From Undibacterium sp. CCC3.4 (GTDB taxonomy: Bacteria; Pseudomonadota; Gammaproteobacteria; Burkholderiales; Burkholderiaceae_D), in assembly GCF_034347425.1 (NCBI RefSeq), contig NZ_CP133779.1:3162001-3226000 (forward strand): a stretch of DNA of 64,000 nucleotides, read 5' to 3'. Shown piece after piece: positions 26,486 to 36,538 of this stretch. The notes below the pieces were generated by a model. It searched no databases. It was not told where the DNA came from and worked only from the letters and a program-made list of their open reading frames with translations. The position numbers and the translations under genes were made by a program. Within the stretch, counting starts at the first letter, position 1. Every line of letters begins with the position of its first letter.

Positions 26486-27157
26486 ATGTCCACGATACAA
26501 ACGAATACGGTTGATTCCTCTTTGCTGACCACAATGAATGGCAAGACCTCGACCGCTACGTCGGTGCAGTCGGCACAAAATCAATTCATGACTTTGCTGA
26601 CCACACAGATGAAAAATCAAGATCCCTTGAATCCTATGGATAATGCCCAGGTGACTAGCCAGCTAGCGCAATTGTCAACGGTGACCGGGATCAATCAATT
26701 GAATGCCTCGGTCAATAGCCTCAACAGCAACTTTCAAGCCAGTCAAAACTTACAGTCGGCCAATATGATCGGTCATGGCGTGCTGGCACATGGGAATACA
26801 CTCAACTTGACCAGCGGTAAAGCCGTGTATGGCGTGACGATGCCACAAAATGTCAGCAATGCCTCGGTGGCCGTGACTGATGCCTCCGGCGCAGTGGTGC
26901 GCATGATTGCCCTCGGTGCGGTGGCTCAAGGTACCAACAGCATGAGCTGGGATGGTAAAACTGATAGCGGTGCCACGGCACCCGACGGTAACTATACCTT
27001 CAATGTCAGCGCCACCAATAACGGCGTCACTGTCGCGCCAACTAATTTGGAATTCGGTATGGTCGCTAGCGTTTCTTCGAGCGCACAGGGGGTGAAATTG
27101 AATCTCGCCAGCAATATGGGCGCGATTAATGTCAGTGATGTGGTGCAAATTTACTAA
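26486..27157 (+). CDS. flgD: Flagellar hook assembly (capping) protein FlgD
   Basis: A 223-residue FlgD. The N-terminal export region has NQFMTLLTTQMKNQDPLNPMDNAQVTSQLAQ-like sequence, typical of the family. The C-terminal part shows the FlgD Ig-like fold with SWDGKTDSGATAPDGNYTF. It caps the growing hook for FlgE insertion and is shed afterwards. It has a ribosome site AGGAG, 20 bp after flgC. Confidence 0.95.
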   Translation: MSTIQTNTVDSSLLTTMNGKTSTATSVQSAQNQFMTLLTTQMKNQDPLNPMDNAQVTSQLAQLSTVTGINQLNASVNSLNSNFQASQNLQSANMIGHGVLAHGNTLNLTSGKAVYGVTMPQNVSNASVAVTDASGAVVRMIALGAVAQGTNSMSWDGKTDSGATAPDGNYTFNVSATNNGVTVAPTNLEFGMVASVSSSAQGVKLNLASNMGAINVSDVVQIY

Positions 27158-27214
27158 AACATAGAGGCCCGCATTGCGGTGCCGGTTTGAGCTTTCATCT
27201 CAGGGAGAAAAATT

Positions 27215-28570
27215 ATGGGTTTCCAACAAGGTTTAAGTGGCTTGAATGCCTCATCCAAGCAGCTCGACGTGATTGGTAATAATATTGCCAATGCCAATAC
27301 AGTCGGTTTTAAACAGGCGCAAACGCAGTTTGCCGACGTCTATGCCAATTCGCTCAGTGGTGCAGCCGCGAACACCGCCGGTATCGGTGTGCGGGTGGCG
27401 GATGTGGCGCAGCAATTTACACAAGGTAATATCAGTTCTTCGAATAACCCGCTCGACATCGCGATCAACGGCAATGGCTTTTTTCGTATGAATACCAATG
27501 GCGCGATCACGTATTCGCGCAATGGTCAGTTTCAACTCGATAAAAACGGCTACATCACTAATTCGAATAATTCGCAACTGACCGGCTATGTGGCCGACGT
27601 CAACGGCGTGCTCTCGACCGGTGCGGCCGCGCCGATCAATATCAATACCTCTGATATCGCGCCGGCGCAAACCAAGGTCACGAATGCGATCATGAATCTT
27701 GATTCGACCGAAAACGTCCCGGGCACGCAATTGCCGGTAACGACGCCGCCGGTGATCACGCCGATCGCTTTCGATCCGGCCACCCCGACTTCATATAATA
27801 ATGCGACCTCGACCACGGTGTATGATAGTCTCGGTAACTCGCATGTGCTGCAAACCTTTTATGTGCGCGTTGATCCGGTCACCACGCCGCCGGCCACGGC
27901 CGGAACGATAGAGTGGAATGTCTACGCGACCGTTGATGGGAATCGCTTTGATGCCGCCGGCGCACTGACGCCGACCGGCACGGCGGCGACCCCGATCGGC
28001 AAGCTGGCCTTCAACAATCTCGGTGCTTTGCAAAGCGCGACGCCATCGTTTTCGGCCACCAGCCCAGAGGCACTTAAGATGATCGTGCCGGTCTCTTCCG
28101 GTGCGGTGACGCCTATCAATACCGCCGCCATTGCGATCAAGTTTGATTACACCAGTACCACCCAGTTTGGTTCAACCTTCAGTGTCAGTACCATGAAGCA
28201 GGATGGTTTTGCTTCGGGAAAATTATCGAAGTTCAATACCGGCAAGGATGGCTCCATCGTCGGCAGTTACACCAATGGTCAGACCAAGGTGCTCGGTCAG
28301 GTGGTATTGGCATCGTTTACCGATCCTAACGGTTTGCAATCGTTGGGTGGCAATCAATGGGCCGAGACCGCCGCTTCCGGTCAAGCCCTGACCGGCCCGC
28401 CGAATTCCGGCAGCCTCGGGGTGTTGACCTCATCGTCGACCGAAGATTCCAACACCGATCTGACCGGCGAATTGGTCAACATGATTACCGCGCAGCGTAT
28501 TTATCAAGCTAATGCGCAAACCATTAAAACCCAGGATCAGGTACTGCAAACGCTGGTCAATCTGCGTTAA
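27215..28570 (+). CDS. flgE: Flagellar hook protein FlgE
   Basis: A 451-residue hook protein. The N-terminal QGLSGLNASSKQLDVIGNNI and C-terminal ELVNMITAQRIYQANAQTIK helices form the D0 core. The central surface region (~150-340) is low-complexity, rich in Thr, Ala, Pro and Val. Length is somewhat above the enterobacterial protein, as is common in Burkholderiales. It follows flgD by 57 bp with a GGGAG ribosome site. Confidence 0.95.
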   Translation: MGFQQGLSGLNASSKQLDVIGNNIANANTVGFKQAQTQFADVYANSLSGAAANTAGIGVRVADVAQQFTQGNISSSNNPLDIAINGNGFFRMNTNGAITYSRNGQFQLDKNGYITNSNNSQLTGYVADVNGVLSTGAAAPININTSDIAPAQTKVTNAIMNLDSTENVPGTQLPVTTPPVITPIAFDPATPTSYNNATSTTVYDSLGNSHVLQTFYVRVDPVTTPPATAGTIEWNVYATVDGNRFDAAGALTPTGTAATPIGKLAFNNLGALQSATPSFSATSPEALKMIVPVSSGAVTPINTAAIAIKFDYTSTTQFGSTFSVSTMKQDGFASGKLSKFNTGKDGSIVGSYTNGQTKVLGQVVLASFTDPNGLQSLGGNQWAETAASGQALTGPPNSGSLGVLTSSSTEDSNTDLTGELVNMITAQRIYQANAQTIKTQDQVLQTLVNLR

Positions 28571-28601
28571 TGCCTGGTTTGCTGATTGAAGGGAAACTGC
28601 C

Positions 28602-29342
28602 GTGGATCGTTTAGTCTATACCGCCATGACCGGTGCCAGTCATATTTTGGAACAACAGGCGACGGTGGCACATAATCTTGCCAACGTCTCGACCACCGGT
28701 TTTCGCGCGCAACTCGATTCGTTTCGCGCAGTTCCAGTGATTGGTGGTGAATTGCCGACGCGTGCCTTTGTGGTTGATGCCACGGTCGGGGCCGATTTTT
28801 CCGGCGGCAGTTTGCAGTTGACCGGGCGCGAGCTCGACGTGGCGATTCAAGGTTCCGGCTGGTTGGCGGTAGAAAAGCCCGATGGCTCGGAAGGCTTGAC
28901 GCGCAACGGCAGTTTGAAAACCGATGAAAACGGCGTCTTACAAACCCAAGATGGTTTGAATGTGTTGGGCGAAGGTGGCCCGATCACGATACCACCTGGG
29001 GTGGGGGTGACGATAGGGAAGGATGGAACGATTTCCAGCATCCCCAGCGGTTCGCAACCGAATTCCATACAGGTAGTCGGGCGTTTGAAACTGGTCAATC
29101 CACCGGAATCGAATATCGTGCGCGGCGACGACGGCTTGTTTAAAACCAAAGATGGCAGCACCGCCGATGCCGATCCAACGGTCAGCGTGGCTGGCAGCAT
29201 GCTCGAGAGCAGTAATGTCAATGCGGTGGAGTGCATGGTGTCGATGATTAATCTCGGTCGCAATTTTGAAATGCAAATGAAATTGATGACGAATGCCGAG
29301 AACAACGCGACAAAAGCCACGCAGATCCTGTCTTTGAGTTGA
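28602..29342 (+). CDS. flgF: Flagellar proximal rod protein FlgF
   Basis: A 246-residue rod protein starting at GTG (MDRLVYTAMTGASHILEQQ). It has the conserved [20 protein letters not shown], a DVAIQGSGWLAVE block, and the C-terminal SNVNAVECMVSMINLGRNFEMQMK. It follows flgE by 31 bp. Confidence 0.95.
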   Translation: MDRLVYTAMTGASHILEQQATVAHNLANVSTTGFRAQLDSFRAVPVIGGELPTRAFVVDATVGADFSGGSLQLTGRELDVAIQGSGWLAVEKPDGSEGLTRNGSLKTDENGVLQTQDGLNVLGEGGPITIPPGVGVTIGKDGTISSIPSGSQPNSIQVVGRLKLVNPPESNIVRGDDGLFKTKDGSTADADPTVSVAGSMLESSNVNAVECMVSMINLGRNFEMQMKLMTNAENNATKATQILSLS

Positions 29343-29402
29343 GATCGACTGGTGCATACTGAATACTGATAATTGGCCGTCAAGGGTCAAGGGAGAAAAC
29401 AA

Positions 29403-30185
29403 ATGATACGTTCCTTATGGATTGCCAAGACAGGTTTGGATGCGCAGCAAACGCAGATGGACGTGATTTCGAATAATCTCGCCAACGTCAGTACCACCGG
29501 TTTCAAAGGTTCGCGCGCCGTATTCGAAGATTTGTTATACCAAACTTTACGTCAACCGGGTGCCCAAAGCTCTCAGCAAACACAATTGCCATCGGGTTTG
29601 CAACTTGGTACCGGGGTGCGGCCGGTTGCGACTGAACGAATTTTTACTCAGGGTAATTTGCAGCAAACCGGTAACAGCAAAGACGTGGCGATTCAGGGCG
29701 ACGGTTTTTTCCCGGTCCTGATGCCGGACGGTTCTACCGGTTACACGCGCGATGGCTCGTTTCAAAGTGATAATCAAGGGCAATTGGTGACGGCCAGTGG
29801 CTTCGTGGTGCAACCGGCGATCACGATTCCGGCCAATGCGCAAAGTATTACCGTCGGACTCGATGGTACGGTGTCGGTAACCCAGCCCGGCTCGGTGAAC
29901 CCAGTACAGGTCGGCTCTTTGCAACTGGCGACTTTCATCAATCCGGCCGGTTTGCAAGCCTTGGGTGCGAATATGTATGCCGAAACCGCCGCTTCCGGCG
30001 CACCAGCGACGAATACACCGGGCACCAACGGTGCCGGTTCGTTGGCGCAGAATTACATCGAAACCTCGAACGTGAATGTCGCTTCCGAACTGGTGAATAT
30101 GATACAGACCCAGCGTGCCTACGAAATGAACAGTAAAGCGATCACCACATCCGATCAGATGTTGACGCGTTTATCGCAAATGTAA
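29403..30185 (+). CDS. flgG: Flagellar distal rod protein FlgG
   Basis: A 260-residue distal rod protein, the usual family length. The start at 29403 ([12 protein letters not shown]) follows GGGAGAAAAC; an in-frame codon at 29373 is upstream of the family start and rejected. Conserved blocks are [30 protein letters not shown] and [28 protein letters not shown]. It passes through the P- and L-rings formed by FlgI and FlgH, encoded next. Confidence 0.96.
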   Translation: MIRSLWIAKTGLDAQQTQMDVISNNLANVSTTGFKGSRAVFEDLLYQTLRQPGAQSSQQTQLPSGLQLGTGVRPVATERIFTQGNLQQTGNSKDVAIQGDGFFPVLMPDGSTGYTRDGSFQSDNQGQLVTASGFVVQPAITIPANAQSITVGLDGTVSVTQPGSVNPVQVGSLQLATFINPAGLQALGANMYAETAASGAPATNTPGTNGAGSLAQNYIETSNVNVASELVNMIQTQRAYEMNSKAITTSDQMLTRLSQM

Positions 30186-30203
30186 AGTGTGACAGGAGCC
30201 GCC

Positions 30204-30869
30204 ATGAGAAACAGTGTCTATTGTATGTTGTTGTGCGCCGCCGGCTTAAGCGCCTGCGCCGTCACGCCAACGCCTATCGTGCGTCAGCCCATGAGTTTGC
30301 CGGCGCAATCGGCCAAGCCGCTGCGCGAAGTCAATGGAGCGATTTTTCAGACTGCTTCGTATCGGCCTTTATACGAAGATGCTAAGGCGCGGATGGTCGG
30401 CGATGTCTTGACGATTAATCTCAGCGAAAAAACCACGGCCGGTAAAACTTCGGCGACTTCGGGTAGTAAATCGGGCAGCGTCTCGTTCGCCACGCCGCAG
30501 ATTTTCGGTATGCCAGCCACAACCGCTGCGCAAGGTGGTTTGAAGGTAACGAGTGCGAATAAATTCGGCGAAGCCGGTGCCGAAAATGCCAGTAATAATT
30601 TTTCCGGCACGATCACCGTTACCGTCATCGATGTCATGCCCAACGGGAATTTGATCGTCAGCGGCGAGAAGCAACTTGGCTTTGACAAGGGTGGCGAGTT
30701 CGTGCGTTTTTCCGGTGTCGTTAATCCGCAAACGATCGCGGCCGGCAATGCATTATCGTCGACCCAAGTGGCTGACGCGAAATTTGAATACCGCTCGACT
30801 TCGCATCTCGATCAAGCGGAAATGACTTCCATGCTGACGCGCTTTTTCCTCAGCTTCCTTCCCCTGTAA
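30204..30869 (+). CDS. flgH: Flagellar L-ring lipoprotein FlgH
   Basis: A 221-residue outer-membrane lipoprotein. The signal peptide ends in a lipobox with Cys18 (AAGLSAC). The conserved FlgH segment VGDVLTINLSEKTTAGKTS and the C-terminal VADAKFEYRSTSHLDQAE-type sequence are present. The start at 30204 has AGGAG upstream; the frame is open five codons further but without a signal-peptide rationale. Confidence 0.95.
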   Translation: MRNSVYCMLLCAAGLSACAVTPTPIVRQPMSLPAQSAKPLREVNGAIFQTASYRPLYEDAKARMVGDVLTINLSEKTTAGKTSATSGSKSGSVSFATPQIFGMPATTAAQGGLKVTSANKFGEAGAENASNNFSGTITVTVIDVMPNGNLIVSGEKQLGFDKGGEFVRFSGVVNPQTIAAGNALSSTQVADAKFEYRSTSHLDQAEMTSMLTRFFLSFLPL

Positions 30870-30884
30870 TTAACTGGCAGAGCC

Positions 30885-32018
30885 ATGACTATCTCGTCCC
30901 TATCCCGTTACGCTGTTGCTGTGCTTCGTCTGTGTGCCGTCGTGGCGCTGGTCGGCACGGCCAGCGGTGCCGTGCATGCCGAGCGTCTGAAAGACCTCGC
31001 CGGCGTGGCTGGGGTGCGGCAGAATCAGCTGCTTGGCTATGGTCTCGTGGTCGGGCTCGATGGCAGTGGTGATCAAACCACGCAAACCCCGTTTACGGTG
31101 CAGAGCATCGTCAGCATGCTACAGCAAATGGGTGTGACGCTGCCGGTTGGAACGAGCTTGCAACTCAAAAACGTTGCGGCCGTCATGGTCACGACCAGCT
31201 TGCCCTCGTTTGCTCAGCCGGGCCAAACCCTTGATGTCACGGTGTCATCGATGGGGAATGCAAAAAGTCTGCGCGGCGGGACGCTGCTGATGACGCCATT
31301 GAAAGGTGCCGACAGTCAGATTTATGCGATGGCGCAGGGCAGTGTGCTCGTCAGCGGTGTCGGTGCTTCTGCCAACGGCAGTAAAGCCCAGGTCAATCAT
31401 CTCGATGTCGGCCGTATCGCCGCCGGTGCCACCGTCGAGCGGGCGGTGCCGAATGCCTTGGCGCAGGGGTCCACCATACAGTTGGAACTCAATACCTCCG
31501 ATTTTTCCACGGCCAGTCGGGTGGTGGACGCGATCAACCGCCGCTTCGGTGCCGATACTGCCGCCGCACTCGATGGCCGCGCGATCCAAGTGAAAGCGCC
31601 GCTCAGTGCCGATCTGCGAGTAGCATTTCTCGGTGCATTGGAAAGCATTGATGTCACGCCGGCGCAAACCGTGGCCAAAGTCATACTCAATGGCCGTACC
31701 GGTTCCATCGTCATGAACCAGGCCGTTACGCTCGACGCCTGCGCGGTGGCGCATGGCAATTTGTCGGTCGTCATCAATACCGATAACAGCGCCAGTCAAC
31801 CGAATGCCTTGGCTGCCGGACAAACTGCAGCGGTGGCCAATTCCACCATTACCATCGCCAAAGATGCCGGGCAATTACAATTGTTGAAAGCGGGGACTTC
31901 CTTGTCCGACGTGGTGAAGGCGCTCAACTCTATCGGCGCCACGCCGCAGGATTTGCTGGCGATTTTGCAGGCGATGAAAGCTTCCGGTGCCTTGCGCGCG
32001 GAATTGGAAATCATATAA
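30885..32018 (+). CDS. flgI: Flagellar P-ring protein FlgI
   Basis: A 377-residue periplasmic ring protein. It has a signal peptide (ending near ASGAVHA) followed by the nearly invariant ERLKDLAGVAGVRQNQLLGY and GLVVGLDGSGDQT. Length is typical. It follows flgH by 15 bp and precedes flgJ by 10 bp. FlgA, encoded upstream on the opposite strand, would assist its assembly. Confidence 0.96.
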   Translation: MTISSLSRYAVAVLRLCAVVALVGTASGAVHAERLKDLAGVAGVRQNQLLGYGLVVGLDGSGDQTTQTPFTVQSIVSMLQQMGVTLPVGTSLQLKNVAAVMVTTSLPSFAQPGQTLDVTVSSMGNAKSLRGGTLLMTPLKGADSQIYAMAQGSVLVSGVGASANGSKAQVNHLDVGRIAAGATVERAVPNALAQGSTIQLELNTSDFSTASRVVDAINRRFGADTAAALDGRAIQVKAPLSADLRVAFLGALESIDVTPAQTVAKVILNGRTGSIVMNQAVTLDACAVAHGNLSVVINTDNSASQPNALAAGQTAAVANSTITIAKDAGQLQLLKAGTSLSDVVKALNSIGATPQDLLAILQAMKASGALRAELEII

Positions 32019-32028
32019 AGGCCGTATC

Positions 32029-32928
32029 ATGATTGCAGGACCCGCTCTTTCCGATCAAAGCCTGGCCATAGACTCACGTAGTCTCGATGGCTTGAAAAAC
32101 ACGGTCAAAGATAATTCGCCGGAATCGATCCGCGCCGCCGCCAAGCAGTTTGAAGCCTTGTTCATGAACATGATGCTCAAGTCTATGCGTCAGGCCGGTG
32201 GTCAGGACAGTCCCTTCGATAACGAACAAACGCGCACCTTTACCTCGATGCTCGATCAGCAACTGACGCAAAAAATGGCGGACCGTGGGGTTGGCTTGGC
32301 CGACGCCTTGGTCAAGCAAATGACGCTCAATGCTGGCAATAAGGTGTTACAAGCTACGCAAGATGGCTCTGTACCGGCATCGAATGCCCGCGCCATCGAC
32401 AGTTATCTCAAGAACGTCAAATTAGATCAGCCGGCGTCCACCGCCAGCAAGACCGAAGCCAGCATCGAGAGTCCGGCGCGTGAATTCCAGAAAAAACTCG
32501 CGGCCCATGCCGAAGAAGCCAGCAAGACTACTGGTATCCCAGCCAAATTCATGCTCGGCCAAGCCGCCTTGGAAACTGGTTGGGGTAAAAAGCAAATTAA
32601 AACCGTCGACGGCAGTGAGAGTCACAATGTGTTCGGCATGAAAGCCACCTCCGCTTGGAAGGGCAAAACGGTGGACGCCGTCACAACCGAATACGTCAAT
32701 GGGGTGGCGCAGCGCCGCGTGGAAAAATTCAAGGCTTATGACAGTTATAGTGACGCCTTCAAAGATTATGCCCATATGTTGTCGAATAATCCACGTTACA
32801 GTAATGTCATCGCCAATTCCAAGGATGCCAGCAGCTTCGCCGTCGGCATGCAAAAAGCCGGTTATGCCACCGATCCGCAGTATGCCAACAAGCTCAGTCG
32901 TTTGATCAAACAGAACCTTTCCGCTTGA
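32029..32928 (+). CDS. flgJ: Flagellar rod-cap muramidase FlgJ
   Basis: A 299-residue bifunctional FlgJ. The N-terminal rod-cap domain includes AAKQFEALFMNMMLKSMRQA. The C-terminal glucosaminidase-type domain (~160-299) includes TGIPAKFMLGQAALETGWGK, with the catalytic glutamate, and HNVFGMKA. It opens the peptidoglycan for the rod. The start at 32029 lies 10 bp after flgI; a longer frame overlaps flgI. A weak TTGAGGAA/TTCCTCAA inverted repeat spans the stop and downstream bases. Confidence 0.95.
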   Translation: MIAGPALSDQSLAIDSRSLDGLKNTVKDNSPESIRAAAKQFEALFMNMMLKSMRQAGGQDSPFDNEQTRTFTSMLDQQLTQKMADRGVGLADALVKQMTLNAGNKVLQATQDGSVPASNARAIDSYLKNVKLDQPASTASKTEASIESPAREFQKKLAAHAEEASKTTGIPAKFMLGQAALETGWGKKQIKTVDGSESHNVFGMKATSAWKGKTVDAVTTEYVNGVAQRRVEKFKAYDSYSDAFKDYAHMLSNNPRYSNVIANSKDASSFAVGMQKAGYATDPQYANKLSRLIKQNLSA

Positions 32929-32965
32929 GGAAAGCTTTTGTTTTGGCATTATTCCTCAATAACAT

Positions 32966-32992
32966 TAAAGTTTTTCCCGATTGCACCGACAA
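32966..32992 (+). promoter_or_regulatory. Sigma-28 (FliA) promoter of flgK-flgL
   Basis: TAAAGTTT (32966-32973), an 11-bp spacer and ACCGACAA (32985-32992). The -35 element matches the consensus exactly and the -10 element matches 6 of 8 positions. It lies 58 bp before the flgK start, so flgK-flgL would have late-class expression separate from flgB-flgJ. Confidence 0.7.
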
Positions 32993-33049
32993 CATAGTGT
33001 TCGGTGTTACTTTGTACATCGGCACATCAGCACATAGATAGGTTGAATC

Positions 33050-35302
33050 ATGGGTGTAAATATTCTCAACATCGGGCAATCGGCGTTGGCTGCAGCGCAA
33101 TTGGGGATCAGTACTACCGGTCAAAATATTGCTAATGCATCAACTCCTGGTTACAGTCGCCAAGTGACGATTCAAACCGCCAATCCCGCGCAAAATGTCG
33201 GCGGCAGCTTTGTCGGGCAGGGCGTGTCGGTGAGTCAAATTCAACGCCAGTATGACCAATATATCACTTTGCAAGTCAATGCCGCGACCACATCTAAAGG
33301 GCAGGCCGATGCCTTTCTATCTCAGATCAATGGTTTGAATACGACGGTGGCCGACCCGACGGCCGGTGTGTCGCCGGCTTTGCAGACCTTTTTCAATTCG
33401 ATACAAAATCTGGCCACCAGCCCGAATGGCACAGCCGGTGCTGCGGCACGTCAGGCAGCGTTAGCTTCGGCGCAATCTTTGGCCGGTCGTATCAATGGTT
33501 TGCAAAACCAAGTCAACCAAATCAGTACCGATGTGAATGGGCAGATCAGCTCGGCCGTGAGCACCATCAATGGCTATGCCACCCAGATTGCCCAATTGAA
33601 TGATGCGATCAGCAAGGCGCAGGGCGGTTCCAGCGGCGGACAGCCGAATGATTTGCTCGACCAACGCGATCTGCTGGTGACCCAGTTAAGTAAGATGACC
33701 TCGGTGTCGGTGGTTCCGCAAGGGAGTCAATTTAATGTCTTTATTGGTAACGGTCAGCCGCTGGTGATGGGTACCGTGCCAAATCCCTTGCAAACGGCGA
33801 TTTCCCCGACTGATCCGACGCGCATCGAAGTGGCCTATGTCTCGAACGGCGCAGTGGTGCCGATTCCGGAAAACGGCTTACCCGGGGGTACGCTGGGCGG
33901 CTTGTATGATTTTCGCAGCAATGTACTGGACGTTACCCAGAATTCGATAGGTCGGGTGGCGGTGGCCGTTGCCACGGCCATCAATGAGCAGCAAAGCCTT
34001 GGACAAGATCTCAACGGTGCCACCGGCACGAATATTTTCAACATCAACCCAGTGGTGTCGACGCCCAATGTCACCAACGTCAGTTCAGCCCGTATCAGTG
34101 CCTCGATCACCAATGTTGCCGCGCTCACGACCAGTGATTACAATTTAAAATTCGCCGGTGGTAACTACGTCGTTACGCGCATGTCGGATGGGGTCACGCA
34201 ATCGTCCGCGAGCTTGCCGATTAATTTTGACGGCGTCAATTTTCAATTATCGCCACCACCGGCTGCCGCGGTACCGGCGGCTGGCGACAGTTTCTTGATT
34301 CGTCCGACTGCCGGTGCCGCTTCCAGTTTCGCGGTCGCCTTGACAGACCCGAATAAATTCGCGGTCGGCACGCCCTATTCGACCAGCTTCCCCTCGACCA
34401 ATACCGGCACTGGAAAAATCACTGGCGGCACGCTCGATTCCGCCGTTGCCGCTGCCAGTACATCGTTGACTGCCAGCATCAGTGCGGTGAAAACCGATGA
34501 TTCCTTCGCCGCGAGTGCGGTCAGCACGCCGGTCAGCCTGACTTACACTGCCGGTACCGGTTTGAGCGGTTTCCCTGCCGGTGCCACGGTGGCGCAGACG
34601 GTCGCAGGAGTGACCACCAATTACCCGCCACCTGCCACCGTGCCGTATAGCAGTGGTTCGACCATCAGCGTCAATGGCATGAGTTTTTCCATTAAAGATA
34701 ATGGTACTGCACCGAGCACTGGCGACAGCTTCACTTTGTCGGCGTCGACACCAGTAGCCACGGCCAAACTGACTTTTAACAGCGCCGCCGCGACTTTGAG
34801 CGGCTTTCCGGCGACGGCGAATGTCACCGTGACCAACGGCGCTACGGCCACGACTTATCCGGCCGGCACCGCGGTTCCCTATAGTAATGGGGCGACCTAC
34901 AGTTACAGTGGTGTCAGCTTCAGTCTCACTGGCACACCGGCCAATGGTGATGTGTTCAATGTCGGTCCCAATACCAGCGGTACTGGCGATAACCGCAATG
35001 CCTTGCTGATGCAAAAAATTCAGACTCAGACCGGTCTCATCGGCGGTACCACCACGATACAGGGCGCGTATGCGCAGTTCGTCAGCCAGATCGGGAATAA
35101 AACCAATGAGGTGCAAGTCACCAGTGATTCCGAAACGGCCTTGCTGAAGAATGCCACGAATGCGCAGCAATCGGTATCGGGCGTGAATCTGGATGAGGAA
35201 GCATCGAATTTATTGAAATACCAGCAAGCCTATCAGGCGGCTGGAAAATTAATGCAACTGGCCAGCCAGTTGTTTGCAACACTGTTGACCATCGGACAGT
35301 AG
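33050..35302 (+). CDS. flgK: Hook-filament junction protein FlgK, enlarged
   Basis: A 750-residue FlgK, clearly longer than the ~550 residues common in the family. The N-terminus (NILNIGQSALAAAQLGISTTGQ, then NIANASTPGYSRQ) and C-terminus (VNLDEEASNLLKYQQAYQAAGKLMQ) are standard. The extra length lies between ~360 and ~645. It contains three related beta-rich modules, each ending in a GD-hydrophobic-F motif (GDSFLIRP, GDSFTLSA, GDVFNVGP). Similar modules are found as surface insertions in hook-associated proteins. FlgN, encoded nearby, would chaperone it. Confidence 0.95.
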   Translation: MGVNILNIGQSALAAAQLGISTTGQNIANASTPGYSRQVTIQTANPAQNVGGSFVGQGVSVSQIQRQYDQYITLQVNAATTSKGQADAFLSQINGLNTTVADPTAGVSPALQTFFNSIQNLATSPNGTAGAAARQAALASAQSLAGRINGLQNQVNQISTDVNGQISSAVSTINGYATQIAQLNDAISKAQGGSSGGQPNDLLDQRDLLVTQLSKMTSVSVVPQGSQFNVFIGNGQPLVMGTVPNPLQTAISPTDPTRIEVAYVSNGAVVPIPENGLPGGTLGGLYDFRSNVLDVTQNSIGRVAVAVATAINEQQSLGQDLNGATGTNIFNINPVVSTPNVTNVSSARISASITNVAALTTSDYNLKFAGGNYVVTRMSDGVTQSSASLPINFDGVNFQLSPPPAAAVPAAGDSFLIRPTAGAASSFAVALTDPNKFAVGTPYSTSFPSTNTGTGKITGGTLDSAVAAASTSLTASISAVKTDDSFAASAVSTPVSLTYTAGTGLSGFPAGATVAQTVAGVTTNYPPPATVPYSSGSTISVNGMSFSIKDNGTAPSTGDSFTLSASTPVATAKLTFNSAAATLSGFPATANVTVTNGATATTYPAGTAVPYSNGATYSYSGVSFSLTGTPANGDVFNVGPNTSGTGDNRNALLMQKIQTQTGLIGGTTTIQGAYAQFVSQIGNKTNEVQVTSDSETALLKNATNAQQSVSGVNLDEEASNLLKYQQAYQAAGKLMQLASQLFATLLTIGQ

Positions 35303-35310
35303 AGGTTATT

Positions 35311-36525
35311 ATGCGCATCAGTACCAGCATGCTGTTTCAGAATGGCGGCTCGCAAATCAGTGATTTGCAATCGGCCGTCAATCGTACTCAGCAACAAGCG
35401 GCATCGGGCAAGAAAATTTTGTCGCCAGCCGACGACCCTATCGGTTCGGCGCGCGCCTTGGTGATCACCCAAGCGCAGGCGATCAACGAACAGTATGGCG
35501 TCAATCGACAATATGCCAATGATAATCTCGGCATTGCCGACGGCGTGCTCGGTAATATCACCACCACCTTGCAAAATGTGAAGACCCTGATCGTCAATGC
35601 CGGTAACGGCACCTTGGCCGACAGCGACCGTGCCGCGCTGGCGACCGAATTACAGGGCAACTTGAGCTCACTGCTCAGTCAAGCCAATTCCACCGATGCC
35701 ACCGGCTCGTATCTGTTTTCCGGTTTTTCGACTACCACCGCGCCCTATACACAAACCGCCGGCGGTGCCACCTATAACGGTGATCAAGGCCAGCGTTCTT
35801 TACAAGTCGATACCTCGCGCCAAATACCCATGAGTGCGCCCGGCGATCAAATTTTCGGCAATATCCGCACCTCGGCCAATCAATTCAATATTGTCTCCGG
35901 CAGCGCCAATACCGGCACGACGACGGCCGCCGCGGTAGTTGATCCGGCCACGGCAGCCAGTTTGACTGGAAATAACTATAAGATCGCATTCGACAATACC
36001 GGTGTCAATTTCACCGTCACCAACACCACGACCGGTGCCCTCGTGGTGCCGAGTACTCCGTATACCGGCGCGACTACACCCCAAGTGGTGAAGTTTGATG
36101 GCGTCAGCGTGACCTTGGCCGCCGCGCCGGCACCCGGGGATAATTTCACGGTACAGCCGGGAAATCAGAATATTTTTGAAACCCTGACCGATGCGATCAA
36201 TGCCCTTAAAACCCCGGTGCTTGATTCAACCGGACGCGGTAATCTCAATAAAGTTCTCATGCAGGCGAATAATAATCTCGACGCCTCGATTAATAATGTG
36301 CTCGTCGCGCGTGCTCAGGGTGGTTCGAGCATGAAGGAAATCAGTACCCTCGACGATGCCGGTGCCACTACTGACTTGGCTTACAAGGCGAGCTTGTCAT
36401 CGATACAGGATATCGATTACGCCAAAACCATCACCCAATTGACTATGCAGCAAACCACTTTGCAAGCGGCCCAGCAGTCGTTTGTGAAAATTTCGAGTTT
36501 ATCGCTGTTCAATTACATCCAGTAA
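35311..36525 (+). CDS. flgL: Hook-filament junction protein FlgL
   Basis: A 404-residue FlgL, longer than the ~310-residue enterobacterial form. The N-terminus MRISTSMLFQNGGSQISDLQ and the flagellin-like GKKILSPADDPIGSARAL are characteristic, as is the C-terminal YAKTITQLTMQQTTLQAAQQ. An insertion at ~218-285 carries one module (YKIAFDNTGVNFTV to GDNFTVQPG) resembling those in the upstream flgK. It follows flgK by 8 bp and is the last gene of the run. Confidence 0.95.
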   Translation: MRISTSMLFQNGGSQISDLQSAVNRTQQQAASGKKILSPADDPIGSARALVITQAQAINEQYGVNRQYANDNLGIADGVLGNITTTLQNVKTLIVNAGNGTLADSDRAALATELQGNLSSLLSQANSTDATGSYLFSGFSTTTAPYTQTAGGATYNGDQGQRSLQVDTSRQIPMSAPGDQIFGNIRTSANQFNIVSGSANTGTTTAAAVVDPATAASLTGNNYKIAFDNTGVNFTVTNTTTGALVVPSTPYTGATTPQVVKFDGVSVTLAAAPAPGDNFTVQPGNQNIFETLTDAINALKTPVLDSTGRGNLNKVLMQANNNLDASINNVLVARAQGGSSMKEISTLDDAGATTDLAYKASLSSIQDIDYAKTITQLTMQQTTLQAAQQSFVKISSLSLFNYIQ

Positions 36526-36538
36526 ACGCTGGCTGTTG

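Noticed and set aside
34247..35170. 307-codon minus-strand frame
   Set aside because: Antisense to flgK; length comes from the low-complexity Thr/Ala/Gly coding of the insert.
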